Translations under genes and position numbers: made by a program
The notes under the pieces: generated by a model
Database searches by the model: none
The model's input: the letters and a program-made list of their open reading frames with translations, nothing else
Told to the model about the DNA's origin: nothing
Part shown: positions 1-4,706 of the stretch, one piece after another
How positions within the stretch are numbered: the first letter of the stretch is position 1
Layout: every line of letters starts with the position of its first letter
NCBI GenBank assembly: GCA_045628925.1
Contig: JAZQQF010000060.1
Coordinates: forward strand, 1 to 5,375
Source: UBA1774 sp045628925
Lineage (GTDB): Bacteria > Bacillota > Clostridia > Oscillospirales > Oscillospiraceae
DNA length: 5,375 nt
Reading direction: 5' to 3'

Positions 1-107
1 ATGGCCGCTTCCGGGGTCATGATGCCCAGCTGGGCGCCGTCGCTTCCGATCAGGCGGATCTCCTTGTCGCGGATCTCCTCGTTGATTTGATGTGCTGCGT
101 TGCTGAT
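1..107 (-). CDS. infC: Translation initiation factor IF3, N-terminal 35 codons (partial, runs off the left edge)
   Basis: IF3 binds the 30S subunit, keeps it apart from 50S and proofreads the initiator tRNA and start codon. Only the first 35 residues are in the window. They carry the family N-terminal signature, INEEIRDKEIRLIGSDGAQL, at residues 8-27, followed by GIM. The frame has no ATG, GTG or TTG before the codon for M30, which lies inside the conserved domain. The chosen start is ATC (107-105), 9 nt after a GGAGG at 121-117; this gives MISNAAHQINEE, a normal IF3 N-terminus. Non-AUG starts on infC are well known (AUU in E. coli) and let IF3 limit its own translation. The frame stays open further upstream, but into the structured leader. 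Identity is nearly certain; the exact start is inferred from the ribosome binding site and family length. In Bacillota, rpmI and rplT usually follow. Confidence 0.93.
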   Translation of the reverse strand, partial: MSNAAHQINEEIRDKEIRLIGSDGAQLGIMTPEAA

Positions 108-116
108 GCGAAAACA

Positions 117-121
117 CCTCC
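117..121 (-). promoter_or_regulatory. Ribosome binding site that fixes the infC ATC start
   Basis: The minus strand reads GGAGG at 121-117, then nine bases (TGTTTTCGC), then ATC at 107-105. This is the only strong Shine-Dalgarno match near the IF3 N-terminus and it decides the start codon. It sits immediately downstream of the U-tract of the leader terminator (121-156), so folding there could also affect ribosome access. Confidence 0.8.
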
Positions 122-156
122 AAAAACAAATCGCGCAGGCCAGAAAGCCCGCGCAA
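121..156 (-). terminator. Attenuator-type intrinsic terminator in the infC leader
   Basis: On the minus strand, TTGCGCGGGC (156-147) pairs with GCCTGCGCGA (140-131), ten pairs including two G-U, around a 6-nt loop TTTCTG. It is followed at once by TTTGTTTTT (130-122) and then the infC ribosome binding site. A terminator placed between promoter and start codon is the layout of an attenuator. Bacillota infC-rpmI-rplT operons are known to be attenuated through a leader that senses ribosomal protein L20; whether this is that leader class cannot be decided by eye. A candidate competing pairing is UCGCGC (210-205 on the minus strand) with the GCGCGA of the 3' arm (136-131). Confidence 0.78.
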
Positions 157-261
157 CAACAGCTCCACCCCGCCTGTGGGGGGTGAAAAACGATGTTGAC
201 CGCGGCGCGAATCCCGGCCGGGTGAGGCAGAATGAACCTGCCTGCTTCCTTATGCGGGAGT

Positions 262-290
262 ATTATAAGCTCCCATGGCCCGCTTGTCAA
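262..290 (-). promoter_or_regulatory. SigA-type promoter of infC
   Basis: The minus strand shows TTGACA (290-285), a 17-bp spacer and TATAAT (267-262), both hexamers perfect. Transcription should begin near 255-253. The -35 hexamer lies inside the palindrome at 280-294, and GGGAG/CTCCC arms (274-270 and 260-256) flank the -10 box. Confidence 0.9.
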
Positions 291-294
291 GCGG
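280..294. repeat. 15-bp palindrome over the infC -35 box (possible operator)
   Basis: The plus strand reads CCGCTTGTCAAGCGG: two perfect 7-bp arms around a single central base. The minus-strand -35 hexamer TTGACA occupies its middle, so a dimeric regulator bound here would block the promoter. It could also be chance or a weak hairpin upstream of the transcript start. No regulator is identified. Confidence 0.5.
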
Positions 295-316
295 TATTTC
301 ACAATATTTCCGTTTT

Positions 317-350
317 TTCGGGGCGGGGGGTGGCCCGCCCCGAAGTTTTT
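317..350 (+). terminator. Strong hairpin at the degV 3' end, with its U-tract on the plus strand
   Basis: TTCGGGGCGGG (317-327) and CCCGCCCCGAA (334-344) form a perfect 11-bp stem with a 6-nt loop GGGTGG. On the plus strand it is followed by GTTTTTATTTTG, a normal intrinsic terminator tail that overlaps the degV stop codon (351-349). Read on the minus strand, the hairpin directly follows the degV stop, but the bases after it are AAAAACGG, not a U-tract. It may protect the degV mRNA end, or stop plus-strand transcription antisense to infC. The hairpin is certain; its role is not. Confidence 0.6.
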
Positions 351-1194
351 ATTTTGTGAAGAACAGGACGCCCATGCACTGCGGCCCGCAGTGGGAACTG
401 ATGGTGCAGCCCGCTTCGGAGGTCAGCAGCTCCTCGAAGGGCTGGAGCGAGAGAATATAGGCTTTCAGCTCCTCCACCAGCGCTTCATCCAGCCCGGAAT
501 GGGTGAGGAAGATGCGCTTCGTGTCGATGTCCGTCCGCCCTTCCAGCCGGTCGGCGATATAGTCCCGGGTGGTCTTTTCCAGACTGCCGCGGAACTTTTT
601 CCCCACGGTCATCTGCCCGTCCACCACGCGGATCTCCGGACGGAGCTTCAGCACGTTGGCCCCCAGCGCGGCGACGCCGGAGCAGCGGCCGCCCTTGTGC
701 AGATACTCCAGCGTCTGCAGGACGAAGCTCACGTCCAGTTTCGTCTTCATTTCCTCCAGCTTCGCGGCGATGTCGGCCGCCTCCATGCCCGCCGCGGCCA
801 TTTCGCAGGCGGCGATGGCCAGATGCCCGGAGCCGGTGGAGAGGTTCAGGCTGTCGATGGGATAGACGTTTTCCAGCTCGGAGGCTGCCATGCAGGCATT
901 GGCATAGCAGGAAGAGAGGTGATGGGAGATATTGATGTGAATGACGGCATAGCCCGCCTCGGTGTATTTCCGGAAGCAGTCGATATAATCGCCGGGGGAG
1001 ACGGCGCTGGTGTGGGGGAGCGTTCCGCTTTTGCCGACGAAGTCGTAGATCTCGCGTGCGGAAATGTCGACCCCGTCCTGCCGCAGCTCGCCGCCCAGCT
1101 CCACGCCGAGGGGCAGGATGTCGATGCCGTATTTCGCGTACTGCTCGGCGGTCAGGTCGCAGGTGGAGTCGCAGGTAACTTTGATCTTAGCCAT
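349..1194 (-). CDS. DegV family protein (FakB-like fatty-acid-binding protein)
   Basis: DegV/FakB proteins bind a single fatty acid; FakB partners hand it to the FakA kinase, which makes acyl-phosphate for phospholipid synthesis. The 281-residue length is normal. Family landmarks are in order: the N-terminal CDSTCDL (8-14, family DSxxDL); TSAVS (62-66), the TSxxS fatty-acid head-group loop; ISHHLSSCY (89-97); LEYLHKGGRCSG (162-173, family LxYLxKGGR); and SSHCGPQCMG (266-275, family HxGPGxxG). H268 is kept. Ten cysteines is rather many, and several sit inside these motifs (C96, C171, C269, C273). The start ATG has GAGGAA at 1206-1201, 6 nt away. The gene has its own promoter and stands alone between the pseudouridine synthase gene and infC, so its partner kinase is elsewhere. 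The family is certain; the ligand and any FakA partner are inferred. Confidence 0.93.
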   Translation of the reverse strand: MAKIKVTCDSTCDLTAEQYAKYGIDILPLGVELGGELRQDGVDISAREIYDFVGKSGTLPHTSAVSPGDYIDCFRKYTEAGYAVIHINISHHLSSCYANACMAASELENVYPIDSLNLSTGSGHLAIAACEMAAAGMEAADIAAKLEEMKTKLDVSFVLQTLEYLHKGGRCSGVAALGANVLKLRPEIRVVDGQMTVGKKFRGSLEKTTRDYIADRLEGRTDIDTKRIFLTHSGLDEALVEELKAYILSLQPFEELLTSEAGCTISSHCGPQCMGVLFFTK

Positions 1195-1238
1195 GTTCGG
1201 TTCCTCAGTTTCTGTGGAATTTCGGTACTCTTCTGATT

Positions 1239-1267
1239 ATCGTATCTCAGGACGGCGGTTCTGTCAA
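1239..1267 (-). promoter_or_regulatory. SigA-type promoter of degV
   Basis: The minus strand has a perfect TTGACA (1267-1262), a 17-bp spacer and TACGAT (1244-1239), four of six matches to TATAAT. It lies in the 100-bp gap after the pseudouridine synthase stop. Transcription would start near 1232, about 40 nt before the degV ATG. No convincing terminator was seen between the two genes, so readthrough from upstream is possible. Confidence 0.72.
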
Positions 1268-1294
1268 GAGTGAAAACAGGCAGCGCGGCGCGGT

Positions 1295-2272
1295 TCAGAC
1301 GGAGGTGTAATCGAAGCCGGGAAAGTATTTCTCCGCAAATTCCACCTGCTGCACGGTAAATTCCTTCCCCCGCAGGTATTCGAGGATGCCCGCGTCGGTG
1401 GGCAGGTCGAAGGTCAGCTTGTAGGAATACAGGGCCTGCTTCGTCTCGCCGGAGGCCTGCGTTTCCCGCCCGCCGTACTTCCCGTCGCCCAGCAGGGGCC
1501 AGCCCGCGTCCGCCATCTGGGCACGGATCTGATGGGTGCGCCCGGTCTCCAGCCGGCATTCCACCAGACTCAGGCCGCTGCGGGAGGTCAGCACACGGTA
1601 ATCCGTCACGGCGGTGCGGGCGCCCGGCTCGGGTTTCTTCCGCACATAGACCCGGTTCTTCACCGCGTCCTTGAAGAGAAATCCTTCCAGCCGCCCTTCG
1701 GCGGGCTTCGGCGTTCCCTGCACCACGCAGAGATAGCGCTTGTCCAGCTCCCGCTCCCGAATCTTTTCGTTCAGGATGCGCAGGGCCTCGGCGTTTTTCG
1801 CGGCGATGACGATGCCGCCGGTGTTCCGGTCGATGCGGTTGCAGAGCGCCGGGGCGAAGGAATGCTCCTCTTTGGGCCGCCATTCGCCGGAGAGCAGGAG
1901 ATGCGCCTGAATGTTGGCCAGCAGCGTCCGCTCCGGCGGCTCGCCCTCCGCATGGTGGCAGAGCATACCGGGCTTCTTGTCCGCCAGCAGGATGTTCTCG
2001 TCCTCATAGACGATGGTGAGGTGGGGCGTGCTGACCTTGCGGTAAGCGTTTTCGATGCTGGGCTGCTCGAAAAATTCGTCGTTTATATATAAGGTAAGCA
2101 CGTCGCCCTTCTGCAGGCGCACGTCCCGTCCGGCGGCCTTCCCGTTGACCTTCACCCGCTTGAGGCGCAGGTATTTCTGACACAGCGAGCTGGGGAGCAG
2201 GGGAACGGCCTTGCTGAGATAGCGGTCGAGGCGCTGTCCGGCGTCGTTTGCCCCGATAATGAGTTCTTTCAT
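1295..2272 (-). CDS. RluA family 23S rRNA-type pseudouridine synthase with S4 domain
   Basis: This enzyme should convert specific uridines in structured RNA, most likely 23S rRNA, to pseudouridine. The 325 residues hold an N-terminal S4 RNA-binding domain (about 12-64, with RLDRYL and the later RLKRVKVNG) and the RluA catalytic domain (about 84-290). The catalytic motif is NRIDRNTGG (145-153), with D148 as the expected nucleophile; the family form is HRLDxxTSG, and here N replaces H and GG replaces SG. Other landmarks are KPGMLCHH (100-107), GRTHQIR (244-250) and GDGKYG (262-267). The S4 plus catalytic layout matches the RluC/RluD branch, but the target uridine cannot be told from sequence. 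The ATG follows GGAAG with a 7-nt gap, a moderate ribosome binding site. The stop is TGA. The gene is divergent from rpmB; its own promoter in the 2273-2375 gap is not clear. Confidence 0.93.
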   Translation of the reverse strand: MKELIIGANDAGQRLDRYLSKAVPLLPSSLCQKYLRLKRVKVNGKAAGRDVRLQKGDVLTLYINDEFFEQPSIENAYRKVSTPHLTIVYEDENILLADKKPGMLCHHAEGEPPERTLLANIQAHLLLSGEWRPKEEHSFAPALCNRIDRNTGGIVIAAKNAEALRILNEKIRERELDKRYLCVVQGTPKPAEGRLEGFLFKDAVKNRVYVRKKPEPGARTAVTDYRVLTSRSGLSLVECRLETGRTHQIRAQMADAGWPLLGDGKYGGRETQASGETKQALYSYKLTFDLPTDAGILEYLRGKEFTVQQVEFAEKYFPGFDYTSV

Positions 2273-2304
2273 GGATTTTCTTCCGTCCTTTTTTCAAAAA
2301 GGTC

Positions 2305-2333
2305 TTGCAATTTCTGAGGGTATCTGCTAATAT
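2305..2333 (+). promoter_or_regulatory. Extended -10 promoter of rpmB
   Basis: TTGCAA (2305-2310), a 17-bp spacer and TAATAT (2328-2333), with TG at 2325-2326 one base before the -10 (TGn). Transcription should start near 2340, leaving a leader of about 35 nt before the rpmB ATG. A T-run and an A-run at 2289-2300, just upstream of the -35, could act as an UP element; that part is speculative. Confidence 0.68.
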
Positions 2334-2375
2334 ATCTCATGCTGTTTCAAGAAAACGCTTAAGGAGGTGCGGCAA

Positions 2376-2564
2376 ATGGCAAAGTGTGAATTCTGTGATA
2401 AGGGTATTTCTTACGGCATTAAGGTGAGCCATTCCCATCGGCGCGCCAATCGGACTTGGAAGCCCAACGTGAAGCGCGTTAAGGCGATCGTAGACGGCAA
2501 GCCTGTCCACGTGTACGCCTGCACTCGGTGCCTCCGCAGCGGCAAAGTCACCCGTGCGGTGTGA
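2376..2564 (+). CDS. rpmB: 50S ribosomal protein L28 (zinc-ribbon type)
   Basis: L28 is a small structural protein of the 50S subunit. The 62-residue product starts MAKCEFCDKG and carries the family block SHSHRRANRTWKPNVKRV (18-35). It has both CxxC pairs, C4-C7 and C49-C52 (CTRC), so it is the zinc-binding form. An in-frame GTG at 2367 lies inside the Shine-Dalgarno AAGGAGGTG (2361-2369) and would add three residues; the ATG at 2376, 8 nt after GGAGG, is the correct start. The gene is a single-gene unit with its own promoter and terminator, the only plus-strand gene here, divergent from the pseudouridine synthase and convergent with the PlsY-like gene. In Bacillota rpmB usually stands alone like this. 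Because it has zinc ligands, a zinc-free paralogue may exist elsewhere; nothing here shows one. Confidence 0.97.
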   Translation: MAKCEFCDKGISYGIKVSHSHRRANRTWKPNVKRVKAIVDGKPVHVYACTRCLRSGKVTRAV

Positions 2565-2598
2565 GCCTTTGGCCTGCATGGGCATCTGAATACCGAAG

Positions 2599-2632
2599 AA
2601 AATTTCCGGGAGTTCGCTCCCGGAAATTTTTT
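2599..2632. terminator. Two-way intrinsic terminator between rpmB and the plsY-like gene
   Basis: A perfect 14-bp stem pairs 2599-2612 with 2617-2630 around a TTCG loop, with GC pairs near the loop and AT pairs at the base. On the plus strand it runs into TTTTTTCT, ending rpmB; on the minus strand it gives AAATTTTCTTC, ending the DUF512-der-plsY-like operon. It lies 34 bp after the rpmB stop and 9 bp after the PlsY-like stop on the other strand, so one structure serves both convergent transcripts. Confidence 0.93.
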
Positions 2633-2641
2633 CTGCCTGTT

Positions 2642-3289
2642 TCAGCGGTCTTCGCCGTCCGAGTCCTGCTCTGCGTCGCTTTCTCTGCGGGGGGCGCGGC
2701 GGGATCTGGCTTTCCGGTTCTCGAAAAAGTCCAGGATCTCATCCCGGTTCACAAAGACGAGGATGAAACCGCAGCCCAGCGCCAGCAGGAACTTGATGAA
2801 CGGATTGCCGAAAATGAGCGTGAACAGGGGGAACGCCACGGCGGGCGCCAGCACCATCAGGGCGCGGGAGCCGGTGAGGGCGACGGCGATCACCGCGAAG
2901 ACCGCGCAGATGAGCAGCAGCTTCCAGTCCGTGATCAGCAGCAGGAGCGCGGGGAAGGCCAGATCCTGCCGTGGCTCGGAAAAACGCGCAGGGGGGATGC
3001 ACTGGGCATAGAGCGCGAAGAACATGGCGGTCGCCTTACCGACGCCGGGGAAGCCGAAACGCTTCATCAGCATCCCGCCGATCAGCACGATGACCAGCGC
3101 GCGGATCATATCCACAAACAGGGTATAGCCGAGGCCGCGCCAGCGGAAATGCTGCAGCACGTGCGGGTAGTCCGACGGCCCGTACTGCCGGATATCGTCT
3201 TTCAGGATATAGCGGCTCACCAGTTCGCACATATCCGGCAGACCCAGACAGTAGGTGACGAGGGCGATGATCAGAACGGAGATTGCCAT
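2642..3289 (-). CDS. PlsY-like membrane protein (glycerol-3-phosphate acyltransferase family) with degenerate catalytic motifs
   Basis: PlsY moves an acyl group from acyl-phosphate to glycerol-3-phosphate. This 215-residue protein has the family size and layout: membrane segments near 2-17, 54-75, 83-100, 111-137, 141-160 and 164-181. GLP (16-18) sits where GSIP is expected, DIR (32-34) precedes motif 1, D60 and R63 fall in the family D..KG position, and the end (NRDEI, 181-185) resembles the family RHRENI. But motif 1, normally GSGNxGATN, reads YGPSDYPHV (36-44), and the glycine-rich GHxFP...FKGGKGVAT region reads AQCIPPARFSEPRQDL (95-110). A charged tail (191-215), first basic then acidic, is unusual. 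The ATG follows AAAGGA with a normal gap; 68 nt separate it from der. Position after der is typical for plsY, which supports the family. Acyltransferase activity is doubtful; it may be a pseudoenzyme. Confidence 0.72.
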   Translation of the reverse strand: MAISVLIIALVTYCLGLPDMCELVSRYILKDDIRQYGPSDYPHVLQHFRWRGLGYTLFVDMIRALVIVLIGGMLMKRFGFPGVGKATAMFFALYAQCIPPARFSEPRQDLAFPALLLLITDWKLLLICAVFAVIAVALTGSRALMVLAPAVAFPLFTLIFGNPFIKFLLALGCGFILVFVNRDEILDFFENRKARSRRAPRRESDAEQDSDGEDR

Positions 3290-3357
3290 AATACCATTCC
3301 TTTCCCGATATTACCGGACCGCTGCGCGGACGGAACGGCCCGGCTGCTTTGCCTGCT

Positions 3358-4698
3358 TCACTGCGGCGCGTCCGCGGATTCGCCGCGCTCACGGATGATG
3401 AGCCGGATGGGCGTTCCCTCCAGCCCGAAGACGCTGCGGAGCTGATTTTCCAGATAGCGCTGATAGGAGAAGTGGAACAGCGTCCGGTCATTGCAGAAGA
3501 TGACGAACGTGGGGGGACGGACGCCGGTCTGCGTCATATAATAGAGCTTCAGGCGCTTGCCCTTGTCCGTGGGGGGCTGCACCCGCGCCGTCGCGTCGGA
3601 GAGGACGTTGTTCAGCATACCGGTGGTGATGCGCATGGCGCTCTGGTCGTTCACATAGTTGATCAGCTCGAACAGGCGGCTGACCCGCTGCCCCGTGAGG
3701 GCGGAGATGAACACGATGGGCGCATAGGGCATGAAGATGAGCTGGTTGCGGATCTTCTCCCGCTCCTTTTCCAGCGTGCCGGTCTCCTTGTCCACCAGAT
3801 CCCACTTGTTGACGACGATGATGCAGGCTTTGCCGCTCTCATGGGCGAGACCGGCCACCTTGGTGTCCTGCTCGGTGACGCCCTCCTGCGCATCCAGCAG
3901 GATCAGGCACACGTCAGCCCGCTCCACGGCGGCCTCGGAGCGCATGGCGCTGAATTTCTCGATGCGGTCGTCCACCTTGCTCTTCCGTCGGAGGCCCGCC
4001 GTGTCGATGAACAGATATTTGCCCGTGTCGTTTTCAAAATAGGAGTCGATGGCGTCCCGCGTGGTGCCCGCGATATCGGACACGATGACCCGCTGCTCCT
4101 GCAGGATGCAGTTGGTGAGCGAGCTTTTGCCCACGTTGGGGCGGCCGATGATGGCCACCTTGACCACGTCCTCCTCCTCTTCGTCCTCGTCGGCAGGGGG
4201 GAAGTATTCAAAGCAGGCGTCCAGCAGGTCGCCGGTGCCGTGGCCGTGGACGGCGGAGACGGAGATGGGGTCGCCCAGACCCAGATTGTAAAACTCATAG
4301 AAGTCCGGGTCCACCGGGCCGACGGAGTCCATCTTGTTCACGGCGAGGACCACGTTCTTCTTCGATTTCAGCAGCATATTCGCCACGTCCATATCCGCCG
4401 CGGTGACGCCGGTGCGGATATCCGTCACCAGCACGATCACATCGGCGGTCTCGATGGCGATCTGCGCCTGCTCCCGCATGAACAGGAGCAGCTCGTTATC
4501 CGTTTTCGGCTCGATGCCGCCGGTGTCCACCATGGTGAAGGTGCGTCCGCGCCACTCCGCGTCCGCATAGATGCGGTCGCGGGTCACGCCCGGCGTGTCC
4601 TCCACGATGCTGATGCGCTGCCCGGCCAGCTTGTTGAACAGAAGGCTCTTGCCCACATTGGGGCGGCCGACAATGGCGATAAGCGGTTTTCTACCCAT
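3358..4698 (-). CDS. der: Ribosome biogenesis GTPase Der (EngA)
   Basis: Der is an essential cytosolic GTPase with two tandem G domains that acts in late 50S assembly. The 446 residues match the usual length. G domain 1 (about 4-168) has GRPNVGKS (11-18), DTGG (58-61), NKMD (121-124) and SA (148-149). An acidic linker ADEDEEEED (169-177) leads to G domain 2 (about 179-350) with GRPNVGKS (185-192), DTAG (232-235), NKWD (297-300) and SAL (332-334). A KH-like domain fills about 352-438 (TGVRPPTFVIFCN). All GTP-binding motifs are intact; one small oddity is L19 directly after the first GKS, where T is common. The start ATG is 8 nt from the DUF512 stop, and the ribosome binding site (GGAGTGAGG) contains that TGA, so the two genes are probably translationally coupled. 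The PlsY-like gene follows in the same operon. Identification is secure. Confidence 0.98.
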   Translation of the reverse strand: MGRKPLIAIVGRPNVGKSLLFNKLAGQRISIVEDTPGVTRDRIYADAEWRGRTFTMVDTGGIEPKTDNELLLFMREQAQIAIETADVIVLVTDIRTGVTAADMDVANMLLKSKKNVVLAVNKMDSVGPVDPDFYEFYNLGLGDPISVSAVHGHGTGDLLDACFEYFPPADEDEEEEDVVKVAIIGRPNVGKSSLTNCILQEQRVIVSDIAGTTRDAIDSYFENDTGKYLFIDTAGLRRKSKVDDRIEKFSAMRSEAAVERADVCLILLDAQEGVTEQDTKVAGLAHESGKACIIVVNKWDLVDKETGTLEKEREKIRNQLIFMPYAPIVFISALTGQRVSRLFELINYVNDQSAMRITTGMLNNVLSDATARVQPPTDKGKRLKLYYMTQTGVRPPTFVIFCNDRTLFHFSYQRYLENQLRSVFGLEGTPIRLIIRERGESADAPQ

Positions 4699-4706
4699 GA
4701 TCTACC

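Larger units (their letters stand above)
108..254 (-). ncRNA. Structured 5' leader of infC (candidate L20-type leader)
   Basis: About 150 nt lie between the predicted transcript start (near 255-253) and the ATC start. Three hairpins can be drawn on the minus strand: AGGCAG/CTGCCT (arms at 243-238 and 230-225, 7-nt loop); CACCCC/GGGGTG (arms at 185-180 and 171-166); and the terminator stem at 156-131. No convincing leader peptide was seen, as there is no ATG in the leader. The layout fits a cis-acting attenuation leader for infC. Assignment to the L20 leader family rests on gene context only. Confidence 0.6.

Noticed and set aside
232..1236. Plus-strand open frame (334 codons) antisense to degV
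   Set aside because: It overlaps the infC promoter and the whole of degV on the other strand, has no family resemblance, and is explained by GC-rich codon bias.
1532..2092. Plus-strand open frame inside the pseudouridine synthase gene
   Set aside because: Antisense shadow of a clear RluA family gene; no supporting signals.
2287..2302. CCTTTTTTCAAAAAGG inverted repeat as a terminator
   Set aside because: The stem is short and AU-rich with almost no loop, and no gene ends there; it is more likely AT-rich DNA upstream of the rpmB promoter.
2367..2375. GTG at 2367 as the start of rpmB
   Set aside because: The GTG is part of the Shine-Dalgarno AAGGAGGTG itself; the ATG at 2376 has correct spacing and gives the usual MAKCEFC N-terminus.
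2334..2375. Minus-strand promoter for the pseudouridine synthase gene (TTGAAA near 2348)
   Set aside because: The -35 is fair, but at 17 bp the -10 would be GCAGAT, only two matches to consensus; not good enough to report.
3308..3335. Possible hairpin in the der/plsY-like gap (CCGC/GCGG with flanking CCG/CGG)
   Set aside because: The core stem is only four pairs around a 3-nt loop, flanked by a bulge, with no U-tract; too weak to call a terminator or processing site.
2528..3445. Plus-strand open frame (305 codons) spanning the end of rpmB, the terminator and the PlsY-like gene
   Set aside because: It runs through a strong terminator and is antisense to a membrane protein gene; its histidine-, glutamine- and glutamate-rich product is typical of antisense translation.
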